DNA of 28,399 nt from Candidatus Parcubacteria bacterium (GCA_017992335.1 JAGOOU010000001.1:1-28399), one strand, 5' to 3'. Positions 1 to 8,659 are shown, counted from the first letter of the stretch. Program-made: numbers and translations. Notes: generated from the letters alone by a model not told the origin.

Positions 1-217
1 TTTTTTTCTTTATTATTTTTCTAAGTAATAATTGGATATCTCCTAAAACAAGGCCTTGTTTCCCAATAAAAATATTAGCTTCTTTTGTTTTTATATTTAC
101 AATTAAAGATTCCTTGTCTTGTTCTTTTTCTGTATATATTTTTTTAATCTCTGCCTCTGCTCCAGCCTTTAAGAAAAATTCTTTAATTATATTTGTAATT
201 TCTTCTTTTTCTTCCAT
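1..217 (-). CDS. khpB: KhpB/Jag RNA-binding protein, partial (3' end beyond window)
   Basis: The first 72 codons are present and the gene continues past the left edge. The protein starts MEEKEEITNIIKEFF and reaches a type II KH domain with the GxxG loop at residues 52-55 (GKQG) followed by a hydrophobic helix. KhpB (Jag, SpoIIIJ-associated protein) is a cytosolic KH/R3H RNA-binding protein whose gene commonly lies directly after yidC. Here its ATG lies one base past the yidC stop, so the two are very probably cotranscribed. The R3H domain that should follow lies outside the window. The call rests on the KH motif plus the conserved rpmH-rnpA-yidC-jag order. Confidence 0.85.
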   Translation of the reverse strand, partial: MEEKEEITNIIKEFFLKAGAEAEIKKIYTEKEQDKESLIVNIKTKEANIFIGKQGLVLGDIQLLLRKIIKKK

Positions 218-218
218 G

Positions 219-929
219 TTATTTTTTATAAATTCTCTTTTGTTGGATAACATTTAAAATTGTTGATAAGCACCAATAAAGACCTAGAGCAGCAGGCAAT
301 TTAAAAAGGACAAAAAAGGTTATTATTGGGGCCAAGAAAACCATTTGTTTCTGCATCATTTCTGCTGCTTGTTCCATGTCAGTCTTTTCCTCTTTATTAT
401 TTGGAGTAGAAGGAACCATTGTTTTTGTTTGAATGAATTGGGCTACAGCTGTTATAATTGCAATAAAAATATTAGGTTCTGCTAAATTAACTCCTAAAAA
501 ATAATAATTGATTGATTGCGGGATAGATATAAAAGAGTATATTGAGGGCGCTATTGCATTTAAATCTAGGTTGGTTTTAAAAACCATAAACAGTGCCCAA
601 ATAATAGGAAGTTGTAAGAATAAGACAAGAATCCCTGCGAAAGGATTAAAGTTTGCATCTTTATATAATTTTAACAGCTCTCTTCCTTGTTCCTCTTTGT
701 TATCTTTATATTTTTTCTGGATTTCTTTTATTTTAGGCTGAATTTCGGTCATCGCCTTTTGCGATTCTATAGATTTTTTATTGAGAGGATCTAAAATTAA
801 TTTAATAATTATTGTTAAAATAATTATAGATAAACCAAAATTTCCTAAAACATTATAAAGAAAAACTAAAGCATTTAGTATCGGCTTGTAAATTAGAATA
901 TTAAATATTGTAGAAAGAGATTCAAACAT
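219..929 (-). CDS. yidC: YidC/Oxa1 family membrane protein insertase
   Basis: This 236-residue protein is a membrane insertase that helps proteins enter the cytoplasmic membrane with or without SecYEG. It has the short Gram-positive-like layout without a large periplasmic domain. A hydrophobic segment at about 30-48 ends in IIIKLILDPLN, then comes the cytosolic helical hairpin (about 50-90), then segments near 98-117, 150-165 and 200-222. The conserved groove arginine of the family appears to be Lys43. No lipoprotein signal is visible at the N-terminus. The last 8 nt of the upstream rnpA gene overlap its start, and khpB follows after one base, so it sits inside the rpmH operon. Confidence 0.95.
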   Translation of the reverse strand: MFESLSTIFNILIYKPILNALVFLYNVLGNFGLSIIILTIIIKLILDPLNKKSIESQKAMTEIQPKIKEIQKKYKDNKEEQGRELLKLYKDANFNPFAGILVLFLQLPIIWALFMVFKTNLDLNAIAPSIYSFISIPQSINYYFLGVNLAEPNIFIAIITAVAQFIQTKTMVPSTPNNKEEKTDMEQAAEMMQKQMVFLAPIITFFVLFKLPAALGLYWCLSTILNVIQQKRIYKK

Positions 930-1254
930 TTTTTATTTTCTTAATCGTTTTTTCTATATCTATTTTTATTTCTTCAAGGGTTTTCTTTTTAATTCTAGGA
1001 GAGGAGATAATAACAATATCTAATCCTTCAAATTTTAAAAAGCCCTTCACAGATTCCCTTAACCATCTTTTAATTTTATTCCTCTCTACTGCTTTTGCTG
1101 AAACTTTTTTAGAAACAATAAATCCGATTCTTGTAAAAGGCTCTTTTGTTTTTAAAAACTTGAGATAAATAGACTCTCCTTTAATGCTTGTCCCGTTATT
1201 AAAAACATTCTCAAAATCTTTTTTCTTTTTTAGCCTATTTTCTTTAGGCAACAT
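922..1254 (-). CDS. rnpA: Ribonuclease P protein component
   Basis: A basic 110-residue protein that binds RNase P RNA and helps process the 5' ends of tRNA precursors. The family signature is clear: an N-terminal LPKENRLKKKKDF, then the RNR-type helix VERNKIKRWLRES at about residues 76-88. Length is normal for the family. Its ATG shares one base with the rpmH stop (TAATG), and its 3' end overlaps yidC by 8 nt, which implies tight translational coupling in rpmH-rnpA-yidC-khpB. There is no yidD between rnpA and yidC. Confidence 0.95.
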   Translation of the reverse strand: MLPKENRLKKKKDFENVFNNGTSIKGESIYLKFLKTKEPFTRIGFIVSKKVSAKAVERNKIKRWLRESVKGFLKFEGLDIVIISSPRIKKKTLEEIKIDIEKTIKKIKNV

Positions 1255-1394
1255 TAAACAGTGAGCTTTGCTCTTTTTTTATTTCTTCTTCTTTTAAGAA
1301 CCTTTTTCCCGCTTGGAGTTTCTGATCTTTTTAAAAACCCATGCGTTCTTTTTCTTTTCTTCTTTTTTGGCTTATATGTTGTTGCTTTTTGCAT
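1254..1394 (-). CDS. rpmH: Large ribosomal subunit protein L34 (bL34)
   Basis: A 46-residue, strongly basic protein beginning MQKATTYKPKKKKRKRTHGF. It carries the L34 hallmarks THGFLKR, TPSGKKVLKRRR and the C-terminal KLTV. L34 is a small protein of the 50S subunit that packs into 23S rRNA. It is the first gene of the leftward cluster and diverges from dnaA, the textbook arrangement at many bacterial origins. A promoter is visible about 30 nt upstream. The opposite strand is open over 1261-1560, but that reading frame is an echo of this Lys/Arg-rich gene. Confidence 0.95.
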   Translation of the reverse strand: MQKATTYKPKKKKRKRTHGFLKRSETPSGKKVLKRRRNKKRAKLTV

Positions 1395-1421
1395 GTTAAT
1401 GATTATTAATCTAATAAATAG

Positions 1422-1450
1422 AATATATCAAAAATTAAGCTTCAGGTCAA
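1422..1450 (-). promoter_or_regulatory. Promoter of the rpmH-rnpA-yidC-khpB operon
   Basis: Read leftward, TTGACC (1445-1450) and TATATT (1422-1427) are separated by exactly 17 nt, a good sigma-70 type match. The expected start lies about 20 nt before the rpmH ATG. A second TTGACA-like hexamer lies further upstream but has a poor -10. Confidence 0.65.
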
Positions 1451-1481
1451 TGTTTATTTTTCTAAACAATTTGTCAACCTA

Positions 1482-1490
1482 TTTTCCACA
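1482..1490 (+). promoter_or_regulatory. DnaA-box-like site upstream of dnaA
   Basis: TTTTCCACA differs from the DnaA box consensus TTATNCACA at one position. It lies in the rpmH/dnaA divergent region, about 35 nt before the dnaA -35. It could serve dnaA autoregulation or act as a minor origin box. A single imperfect 9-mer in AT-rich DNA is weak evidence. Confidence 0.4.
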
Positions 1491-1524
1491 CCTCCTTGCT
1501 TTTCCCTTTATTTTACAAGACTCT

Positions 1525-1553
1525 TTGATTTGTTTGACTTTATTTAATATAAT
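1525..1553 (+). promoter_or_regulatory. Promoter of dnaA
   Basis: TTGATT (1525-1530), a 17-nt spacer and a perfect TATAAT (1548-1553) precede dnaA. This predicts transcription from about 1560 and a leader of about 20 nt with no visible Shine-Dalgarno sequence. Confidence 0.65.
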
Positions 1554-1581
1554 GTATTAGAAAAATAAAACCTTAAATCTT

Positions 1582-2943
1582 ATGGAATTAGAAAACCTTT
1601 GGCAAACGGTTCTTGCCCAAATACAATTAAATATTTCTCCGGCTAATTTTGCCACATGGTTTAATAATACTAAAATCATTTCTTTAGAAAAAGATGTTAT
1701 TACTGTTTCTGTGCCTAATTCTTTTTCAAAAGAATGGTTGGAACAAAAATATAGTAAGGATATTTTAAAAATTATTCACTCTATTGATGAAAATATAAAA
1801 AGCATTGTTTTTGTTGTTGATCCAGGAAAAACAAAAAAAATAACTAGTAGTAAAAAGACTGTTTCTAGAGAAGATATTTTAACAGAACAATTGGGCTTTA
1901 ATGAATTAGAAGTAAACAAAGAAACAAACCTTAATCCTCGCTATACTTTTGAGAATTTTATCGTCGGTCCTTTTAATGAAATGTGTTACGCTGCTGCTAC
2001 GGCAGTTGTAGAAGAACCTGGGAAAAATTACAATCCCTTATTTATATATGGGGGAGTAGGATTGGGAAAGACTCATCTTATCCAGGCTATAGGCAACAAA
2101 ATTAAAGAAGATAATCCTGATAAAAAAGTAAAATATCTTCCAGCAGAAAAATTAATCTCTATAATTGTAAACTCTATTAAAAATCACAACATAGAAGAAT
2201 TAAAAAAAACACTAAGAGAGTTAGATGTTTTAATTGTTGATGACATTCAATTTATTGCTGGAAAAGATAAAACTCAAGAAGAATTTTTCCATACTTTTAA
2301 TTCTTTGTATCAAAAAAATAAACAAATCATATTATCCTCTGATAGACATCCAAATACTATTCCCGCTATAACAGAAAGACTAAAATCAAGATTCAAAGGA
2401 GGGATGATCTCCGACATTTCTTCTCCTGATTATGAAACAAGAATTGCTATTTTGAGAAAAAAAACAGAAGAAAAAGGGGTTGATCTTTCTAAAGAAGTTC
2501 TTGATTATATTGCTAACAACATTCAGAGAAACATTAGAGAGCTTGAAAGTGGTTTAAATAGATTGATAATCTTTAAAAAAGCGAATAACAAAAATCCTTC
2601 TTTAGAAGATGCGAAAAAACTACTTAAAAACCTTATTGTTTCTCCTTCAAAGATAACGAATTATAAAAAAATAATACAATCGGTTACTGAGTTTTACGAT
2701 ATCCCCAATGGAAACATGTTTTTTACATCCAGGAAAAAAGAATTTTCCAAGCCAAGACAAATAGCAATGTATTTACTTAAAAAAGAACTGAAAATGTCTT
2801 ACTCTGAAATTGGGAGAAAATTTGGAGGAAAAGATCACACAACCGTAATTCACTCTTGTCAATTAGTTGAAAAAGAAGAGGAAGAAAATGAAAAAACTCA
2901 CCAAGAAATAGAATTAATTTTACAGAGAATTTACAGCAATTAA
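1582..2943 (+). CDS. dnaA: Chromosomal replication initiator protein DnaA
   Basis: A full-length 453-residue AAA+ initiator that binds DnaA boxes, melts oriC and loads the helicase. Domain I is recognisable at the N-terminus (LWQTVLAQIQ, FATWFNNTKI), followed by a linker. The AAA+ core begins near residue 120. It has Walker A GGVGLGKT (157-164), Walker B LIVDDIQF (217-224) and a sensor I region LSSDRHP (251-257). The C-terminal DNA-binding domain has the signature GGKDHTTVIHS (415-425), close to the usual GGRDHSTVIH. All catalytic and DNA-recognition elements look intact. It is followed by 233 bp of origin DNA and then dnaN. Confidence 0.98.
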   Translation: MELENLWQTVLAQIQLNISPANFATWFNNTKIISLEKDVITVSVPNSFSKEWLEQKYSKDILKIIHSIDENIKSIVFVVDPGKTKKITSSKKTVSREDILTEQLGFNELEVNKETNLNPRYTFENFIVGPFNEMCYAAATAVVEEPGKNYNPLFIYGGVGLGKTHLIQAIGNKIKEDNPDKKVKYLPAEKLISIIVNSIKNHNIEELKKTLRELDVLIVDDIQFIAGKDKTQEEFFHTFNSLYQKNKQIILSSDRHPNTIPAITERLKSRFKGGMISDISSPDYETRIAILRKKTEEKGVDLSKEVLDYIANNIQRNIRELESGLNRLIIFKKANNKNPSLEDAKKLLKNLIVSPSKITNYKKIIQSVTEFYDIPNGNMFFTSRKKEFSKPRQIAMYLLKKELKMSYSEIGRKFGGKDHTTVIHSCQLVEKEEEENEKTHQEIELILQRIYSN

Positions 2944-3058
2944 CTGTTAATAAAATGAGGAAACATTGAAACAAAATTTGAGGACAAATAATTGATAAAA
3001 AATAATTTAAAAAAACAGAAAAAATTAATCAAAAAATATTCCTAAAAATCTTAACAAA

Positions 3059-3178
3059 TTATCCACACTTATTTATCTAAAAAACAATTTAGAAATAAAG
3101 GAAAAAATATTTTATCCACAAAAAAATTAAAATTAAATATAATAATTAAAAATAAATTTAAATAAATATAATTAATAT
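3059..3178 (+). other. Chromosomal origin (oriC): two DnaA boxes plus AT-only unwinding element
   Basis: The dnaA-dnaN gap holds two perfect TTATCCACA boxes in the same orientation, at 3059-3067 and 3112-3120. Directly after the second box, every base from 3121 to 3178 is A or T (58 bp), an obvious candidate DNA unwinding element running into the dnaN start codon. DnaA boxes beside an AT-rich unwinding element between dnaA and dnaN is the standard bacterial origin plan. TATAAT strings at 3138-3143 and 3167-3172 could serve dnaN but cannot be told from background in pure A/T. No terminator is seen after dnaA. Confidence 0.85.
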
Positions 3179-4310
3179 GAACTTCACAATTTTAACAAAA
3201 GAATTTAAAAAAGGAGTAAGCATTACAGAAAAAATTACAGGCAAAAATTTAACCCTTCCTATTTTGGATAATATTTTAATAGAAGCTTTATCTAATTTTC
3301 TTAAAATTTCTGCTACGGATTTAGAATTAGGAATTCAATGGTGGGGAATGTGTAAAACAGAGAAAGAGGGGAAGATAGCTGTTCCAGCAAAATTGTTAAA
3401 CCAAATTACCGGCACTCTTTCCGATGAAAAAATTTCTGCAAAAGAAAAAAACAACACACTAGTAATAGATGGGAAAAATTACAAAACTCAAATTAAAGGA
3501 TTTATTGCTGATGATTTTCCGATTATTCCTAGTTTTTCCAAAGATATTTATATTGAAATAGATAGTAAGAAAATAAAAGAAGGACTTATGAGTGTTGTTG
3601 ATATCGTTAGTCTATCTCAAATCAAACCAGAAATTTCAGGAGTGTATTTTCTGTTTCAAAAAGATCTTATTAAATTAGTTGCTACAGATAGTTTTAGATT
3701 AGCAGAAAAAACAATTAGCTTTTCAGGAAAACAAGGATATAAAAACATGTTCAAAGAAGAGGTTGGGTTTATTGTTCCTCAAAGAGCTGTAAAAGAATTA
3801 ATTAATATTTTAAACGAAGAAGAAAAACCAATAAGAATATATTTATCAGAATCACAAGTTTTGTTTGAAACATTTTTACCAACAATAGATCATCCAGAAA
3901 TTAATCTTATTTCAAGACAGATTGAAGGAGAGTATCCTGCTTATCAAGAAATTATTCCTAAAACAGGAAAAACAAAAATAACAGTTAATAAAGAAGAATT
4001 TTTAAAACAAATTAAAACAGCAGGAATTTTTGGAGGAAGAACGAACGAGATTATCTTAAAAGTTTCTTCAAAAGAAATAGAGATTTCTAGTCAAGATGCT
4101 GAAATAGGAGAAGCTAATCTTAAGCTGCCATCTAAGACACAAGGAGAAGAAATCAAAGTATCTTTTAATTGGAAATTTTTAGCAGATGGTCTCGCTAATA
4201 TTAAGAGTTCTGAAATATTATTTGAATTCCAAGGAGATGACGGCCCTTCAGTAATTAGGCCGATAGGCGATAATAGCTATTTGTATGTAGTGATGCCAAT
4301 TAAAATTTAA
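3177..4310 (+). CDS. dnaN: DNA polymerase III beta subunit (sliding clamp)
   Basis: A 377-residue clamp protein of normal length that encircles DNA and tethers the replicative polymerase and repair enzymes. It opens MNFTILTKEF and shows the three-fold repeated clamp fold: a first domain with TLPILDNILIEA, a middle domain with ISGVYFLF and LVATDSFRLAEK, and the typical C-terminus YLYVVMPIKI. It follows oriC directly; the ATG is the first G-containing codon after the AT-only tract. Its stop overlaps by 4 nt the stop of the convergent penicillin-binding protein gene, so no terminator fits between them. Confidence 0.97.
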   Translation: MNFTILTKEFKKGVSITEKITGKNLTLPILDNILIEALSNFLKISATDLELGIQWWGMCKTEKEGKIAVPAKLLNQITGTLSDEKISAKEKNNTLVIDGKNYKTQIKGFIADDFPIIPSFSKDIYIEIDSKKIKEGLMSVVDIVSLSQIKPEISGVYFLFQKDLIKLVATDSFRLAEKTISFSGKQGYKNMFKEEVGFIVPQRAVKELINILNEEEKPIRIYLSESQVLFETFLPTIDHPEINLISRQIEGEYPAYQEIIPKTGKTKITVNKEEFLKQIKTAGIFGGRTNEIILKVSSKEIEISSQDAEIGEANLKLPSKTQGEEIKVSFNWKFLADGLANIKSSEILFEFQGDDGPSVIRPIGDNSYLYVVMPIKI

Positions 4311-6190
4311 TAATTGTCTTCAATATATTTCTGCATTACTTTTCGCCAAATAGGAGCTGCTGATATTCCTCCCATTGCGCCTTGCATTGGAGTACGATCA
4401 TTATTTCCGGTCCAGGTGCCAATACAAACATCAGTAGTATATCCTATAGTCCAACCATCAACAGCATTGTTGGTGGTTCCTGTTTTTACAGCCACTTTAG
4501 GAGGCTCTTCAAAATACAAAACAGAATTCCATCCAAAAAGTGGAGCTCTAGCTGCGTTATCAGACAAAATATCCGTCATTAAATTACAGACATCTGTTTC
4601 TAAAACCTTTCTTGGGGTTTTTTTGTTTTTATAAATTATATTACCTTCACTATCTTCTATTCTTAATATCGGAGAAGGGTCTATTCTATACCCACCATTA
4701 GCAAAAACTCCATAAGCAGAAACCATGTCTAATAGCTTTACATCTCCAGATCCTAGAACTAAAGGAAGTCCATAAAAACTAGGTTCTTTATTAAGAGTAG
4801 TAATGCCCATTCTTTTAGCTAAAGCAATACTATCTTCTAGACCAGCTAAGTCTTTTAAAACCTTAACGGCAGGGATATTTAATGATTGTCCAAGCGCACT
4901 TCTGAGTGTTACTGGGCCTCTAAATAATCCATCATAGTTTTGAGGAGTATATGGATTTTGAGGAGTTCCAAAATTAGTATACTCATCTACAACAATAGTC
5001 ATGTCGTTATATCCTTTTCTGAAAGCTTCAGCGTAAACAAAAGGCTTGAAAGAAGAACCAGGGCCCCTGTTTCCTTGAGTAGCAACATTAAAGCTCGGAA
5101 CAAATTTACAATTAGTTGCTGGATCGCATCCTTTTGGTAAAGAATCTTCTTGAGGGTTAGCTGATCCAACCATAGCTAATATCTCTCCGGTTTTTGGGTC
5201 TATGGCCACTAGAGCAGCATTATATGCATTATAATTGGTTCTATTTGTGGCAACAACCTCTTTTACAGCATTTTCTGCGAATTGCTGAAGTTCCCAATCA
5301 AGAGTAGTATAAATTTTTAATCCTTTTATTTCTAAAAAATCAGAACCATACATTTGTTCTAATTGTTCTTTTACATATTCTGTGAAATGAATAGCTTGAG
5401 TTTTAGGTAATTTATTGAAAGTTAATTCTTGTTTTTGAGCTGCTTCTTTTTCTTCTTTAGAGATAAATCCTTCTTGCTCCATTCTTTCTAAAACTAAGTT
5501 TTTTCTTTCTAATAATTTATCAAGATTCTTTCCATAAGGAGAATAATAACTAGGAGCTTGGACCACTGCAGTTAAAAGAGCAGCTTCAGCTAAAGTAATG
5601 TCTTTAACTGGTTTTTGGAAATAAGTTAAAGAGGCTTCTTCTGCTCCATAAATATTAACACCAAAAGGAATCTGATTTAAATACCATTCAAGTATTTGAT
5701 CTTTTGAATATCTTCTATCAAGCTCTATTGCTAAAACCCATTCTTTTATTTTTCTTTCAACTGTTTTCTCATTGGTTAAAAAAGTGGAACGAATTAACTG
5801 TTGAGTAATAGTTGATCCTCCTTGATAAAGACCTTTAGAAATAATATTATTTCTTACCATTCTCAATATCGCAGTAAAGTCTATTCCAATATGATTATAA
5901 AAATTATCATCTTCACTTGCTACAACAGCTTTCTTGAGGATATCAGGCATTTCAGATAAAGGAATATATGTTCTTTTTTCTTCTCCATAAACGCTTGATA
6001 ATAGTATTTCTCCGTCACGGTCATATATTTTAGTGGCTTGATTAATTTCATTCTCTGTAAAAACTTCTGGGCGAGGGAGGTCTTTAACAAAATAAAAGAA
6101 AAGTAAAAATCCAGTCGCTAGAGCAAAAAGGACAATAGTTAGTATTGCTTTTTTAGGAGTTGAGAATAAACCTTTAATTTTCTTTTTCAT
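4307..6190 (-). CDS. Class A penicillin-binding protein (bifunctional transglycosylase/transpeptidase, PBP1A-like)
   Basis: This 627-residue bifunctional enzyme polymerises glycan strands and cross-links peptides in the periplasm. A short basic tail and a single membrane segment (about 15-35) anchor it. The glycosyltransferase domain has EDDNFYNH with catalytic Glu93, and GGSTITQQ at 124-131. The transpeptidase domain has SSFK at 379-382 (Ser379 nucleophile), SLN at 436-438 and KTGT at 569-572, so all active-site motifs are intact. It lies alone between convergent dnaN and divergent tyrS. A weak promoter TTGCAA-N16-TAGCAT ends 6 nt before its ATG. It shows that a peptidoglycan wall is made. 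Confidence 0.95.
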   Translation of the reverse strand: MKKKIKGLFSTPKKAILTIVLFALATGFLLFFYFVKDLPRPEVFTENEINQATKIYDRDGEILLSSVYGEEKRTYIPLSEMPDILKKAVVASEDDNFYNHIGIDFTAILRMVRNNIISKGLYQGGSTITQQLIRSTFLTNEKTVERKIKEWVLAIELDRRYSKDQILEWYLNQIPFGVNIYGAEEASLTYFQKPVKDITLAEAALLTAVVQAPSYYSPYGKNLDKLLERKNLVLERMEQEGFISKEEKEAAQKQELTFNKLPKTQAIHFTEYVKEQLEQMYGSDFLEIKGLKIYTTLDWELQQFAENAVKEVVATNRTNYNAYNAALVAIDPKTGEILAMVGSANPQEDSLPKGCDPATNCKFVPSFNVATQGNRGPGSSFKPFVYAEAFRKGYNDMTIVVDEYTNFGTPQNPYTPQNYDGLFRGPVTLRSALGQSLNIPAVKVLKDLAGLEDSIALAKRMGITTLNKEPSFYGLPLVLGSGDVKLLDMVSAYGVFANGGYRIDPSPILRIEDSEGNIIYKNKKTPRKVLETDVCNLMTDILSDNAARAPLFGWNSVLYFEEPPKVAVKTGTTNNAVDGWTIGYTTDVCIGTWTGNNDRTPMQGAMGGISAAPIWRKVMQKYIEDNY

Positions 6191-6228
6191 AGTCTAATGC
6201 TAGCATTTTTTATTTTTTTTGCAATAAC

Positions 6229-6257
6229 TTGACTCTCTTATTGTAAAACTATACAAT
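6229..6257 (+). promoter_or_regulatory. Promoter of tyrS, predicting a leaderless mRNA
   Basis: TTGACT (6229-6234), a 17-nt spacer and TACAAT (6252-6257) are followed by only 8 nt before the tyrS ATG at 6266. Transcription would start within a base or two of the start codon, leaving no room for a ribosome binding site. Confidence 0.65.
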
Positions 6258-6265
6258 GATGTTAT

Positions 6266-7456
6266 ATGAAAAACATAGAAAAAATAGAGGAAATATTAAA
6301 TAGAGGGACCGAGGATATTATTGACAAAAAGCATTTAAAAGAAGCTTTGCTCTCAAAAAAGAAGCTTAATATTAAGTTTGGTATTGACCCAACTGGCCCA
6401 AAGATCCATTTAGGAAGAGCAACAGCATTAATGAAATTAAGGGATTTTCAAGAATTAGGGCATAAAATAACATTAATTATTGGAGATTTTACAGCTTTAA
6501 TTGGGGACGCTTCAGATAAGACAGCAATGAGAAAGCCTTTATCTTCTAAGGAGATAAAAGACAATATGAAAAACTATCTTCCCCAAATAGGAAGAATTAT
6601 TGATTTAAAGAAGGTTGATGTTAGATATAATAGTGAATGGCTTGATAAATTAAGCATTAAGGATTTAACTAGAATATGTATGAATTTTACTGCTCAGCAA
6701 ATGATTCAAAGGAGAAACTTTAAAGAAAGGTGGGAAGAAGGAAAGGAAATTGGATTGCATGAATTATTATATCCTGTTTTTCAAGGATACGACTCTGTTG
6801 CGATAAAAGCTGATATAGAAATCGGTGGATTTGATCAGTTATTTAATCTAAAAACAGGAAGAGACCTTCAAAGAATATTTAAACAAAAACCGCAAAACAT
6901 AATGACTTTAAAAATGATTTATGGTCTTGATGGAAGGAAGATGTCAACTTCTTGGGGTAATGTTATTAATATTTTAGATGATCCAAAAGATATTTTTGGT
7001 AAGATAATGTCTTTAAAAGATGAATTAATTTATGGATATTTTGAAGCATGTACAAGAATTCCTTTAGAAAAAATTAAAGAAATAAAAAAAGAAATAAAAA
7101 ATCCTAAAGAAGTAAAGAAAATATTAGGAAAAGAAATTGTTAAACAGTTTTATTCTGAAAAAGAAGCTGAAGCAGCTCAACGAGAATTTGAAAAGATTTT
7201 TGAGAAAAAAGATTTGCCAACTGAAATTAAAGAAATTAAGATTAAAGAAAAAGAATTAAACATTTTAGACTTACTCGTTTTGACAGGGCTTTCTAAGTCA
7301 AAAGGAGAAGCTAAGAGAGTTGTTGAACAGGGCGGAGTAAAGATTGTTAAAAAGGGAGTTTCTAGGGCTGAAAAAGACTGGAAAAAAATAATTACCATTG
7401 AAGAAATGGTAATCCAATCAGGGAAAAGAAATTTTATTAAAATTAAGAATCTTTAA
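6266..7456 (+). CDS. tyrS: Tyrosyl-tRNA synthetase
   Basis: A 396-residue class I aminoacyl-tRNA synthetase that charges tRNA-Tyr. The nucleotide-binding fold starts with IKFGIDPTGPKIHLG, where HLGR (48-51) is the HIGH motif. The second signature is KMSTS (225-229). The stretch ELLYPVFQGYDSVAIKADIE matches the TyrS active site. An S4 RNA-binding domain follows at about 332-395 (LLVLTGLSKSKGEAKRVVEQ). Its 3' end overlaps the convergent ruvC gene by 14 nt. Its promoter places the -10 box next to the ATG. Confidence 0.95.
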   Translation: MKNIEKIEEILNRGTEDIIDKKHLKEALLSKKKLNIKFGIDPTGPKIHLGRATALMKLRDFQELGHKITLIIGDFTALIGDASDKTAMRKPLSSKEIKDNMKNYLPQIGRIIDLKKVDVRYNSEWLDKLSIKDLTRICMNFTAQQMIQRRNFKERWEEGKEIGLHELLYPVFQGYDSVAIKADIEIGGFDQLFNLKTGRDLQRIFKQKPQNIMTLKMIYGLDGRKMSTSWGNVINILDDPKDIFGKIMSLKDELIYGYFEACTRIPLEKIKEIKKEIKNPKEVKKILGKEIVKQFYSEKEAEAAQREFEKIFEKKDLPTEIKEIKIKEKELNILDLLVLTGLSKSKGEAKRVVEQGGVKIVKKGVSRAEKDWKKIITIEEMVIQSGKRNFIKIKNL

Positions 7457-7934
7457 ATTTATAACTATCGAGATGATAAGCACAGCAGACAGCAATAGCT
7501 AATGCATCAGCAGCATCATCTGGTTTTGGAATATCTTTTAATTTTAAAATATGCTTTATCATTTTTTGAACCTGAGGTTTTGTTGCTCTCCCATAGCCAG
7601 CAACAGCAGTTTTTGCTTGAAGGGGAGTGAATTCTTTAATTGGTACATTTTTATTTGAAAAAGATAAAAGAATAACGCCTCTTGCTTGGCTTACAGGAAT
7701 AGCTGTTTTGAGGTTTTTAAAAAAATAGAGAGATTCAATAGCTGCTATTTTAGGCTCGTGTATTTTTATTATTTTTTCGATTTCTTTATTAATCGTTATT
7801 AATCTTTCTCCCATTTCTAACTTAGGGGAAGTTTGGATTGTTCCATAATCAATACATGTTAGTTTTTTTTGATGAGATCTAATAATGCCAAAGCCAGTAG
7901 TAGCTGTTCCTGGATCAATACCTATGATAATCAT
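7443..7934 (-). CDS. ruvC: Crossover junction endodeoxyribonuclease RuvC
   Basis: A 163-residue Holliday junction resolvase. The RNase H-like fold and all acidic catalytic residues are present: Asp7 in GIDPGTATTG, Glu67 in IESLYF, and Asp140/Asp143 in the PDDAADALAIA helix. It cuts junctions processed by RuvAB. Its start overlaps the yebC stop by 4 nt (ATGA), so it is coupled to yebC and is the last gene of the leftward ruvB-lamin tail protein-yebC-ruvC cluster. Its 3' end overlaps the convergent tyrS by 14 nt. Confidence 0.96.
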   Translation of the reverse strand: MIIIGIDPGTATTGFGIIRSHQKKLTCIDYGTIQTSPKLEMGERLITINKEIEKIIKIHEPKIAAIESLYFFKNLKTAIPVSQARGVILLSFSNKNVPIKEFTPLQAKTAVAGYGRATKPQVQKMIKHILKLKDIPKPDDAADALAIAVCCAYHLDSYKFKDS

Positions 7935-8653
7935 AAATTAAAGTTAGTATAAATATTCTGGACATCATCATTATCATCTAAAGTATCGTACAGCTTTTGA
8001 TTTTTTTCTTTAGTGTTTTCATCTATATCAATATTTTCCTTAGGAACCCATTCTAAAATATTAGACTCTAGTTTTATTTTGTTTTCTTCTAGGAAGTTTT
8101 TAACTTTATCTAATTCGTCTGGCTTTGTATAAATTACAAGGCCTTCTTCCTGCCAATCAAAGTTTTCTGCTCCAGATTCAATAAGCAAAAGCTCTAACTC
8201 TTCTTTATCTTTTATGTTTTCTTTGCTTATAATAATAACTCCTTTTTTTTCGAACATCCATTTTATTGCTCCTCCTTCAACCATTTTTCCGCCACTTTGA
8301 CTTAATATTAGTTTTATTTCTCCTAAAGTCCTGTTTCTATTATCAGTAATACCCTCTATAATTATAGCCGTATTGTTTGGTCCATATGCTTCTAAAATAA
8401 ACTCCTCATAACTACATCCTTCTATTTCTCCAGATCCTTTTTTAATAGCTCTTTCAATGCTTTCAGAGGTCATGTTGGCCAGTTTTGCTTTGTCAACAAT
8501 AGTTCTTAGTTTGGGATTAAATGTTAAATCAGCGCCTCCATCTCGAGCTGCTATTGAGATTTCTCTAGCTAATTTAGAGAATATTTTACTTTTTTTTGCA
8601 TCAGCTACTCCTTTTTTAAATCTAATAGAGTGCCAATGAGAATGTCCGCTCAT
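7931..8653 (-). CDS. yebC: YebC/TACO1 family translation or transcription regulator
   Basis: A 240-residue protein with the unmistakable YebC N-terminus MSGHSHWHSIRFKKGVADAK, then KIFSKLAREI and the AYGPNNTAIIIEGITDNRNRT block. Bacterial YebC has been described both as a DNA-binding regulator and, more recently, as a ribosome-associated factor that helps translate difficult sequences. The C-terminus is acidic (DIDENTKEKN, LDDNDD). It commonly neighbours ruvC, as here with a 4-nt overlap. It has its own promoter, whose -35 overlaps the end of the upstream lamin tail gene. Confidence 0.95.
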   Translation of the reverse strand: MSGHSHWHSIRFKKGVADAKKSKIFSKLAREISIAARDGGADLTFNPKLRTIVDKAKLANMTSESIERAIKKGSGEIEGCSYEEFILEAYGPNNTAIIIEGITDNRNRTLGEIKLILSQSGGKMVEGGAIKWMFEKKGVIIISKENIKDKEELELLLIESGAENFDWQEEGLVIYTKPDELDKVKNFLEENKIKLESNILEWVPKENIDIDENTKEKNQKLYDTLDDNDDVQNIYTNFNL

Positions 8654-8659
8654 ATTTTA

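Noticed and set aside
1261..1560. Open reading frame on the plus strand across rpmH
   Set aside because: Its Phe/Leu-rich product is the mirror of the Lys/Arg-rich L34 gene on the other strand, and it contains the rpmH and dnaA promoters.
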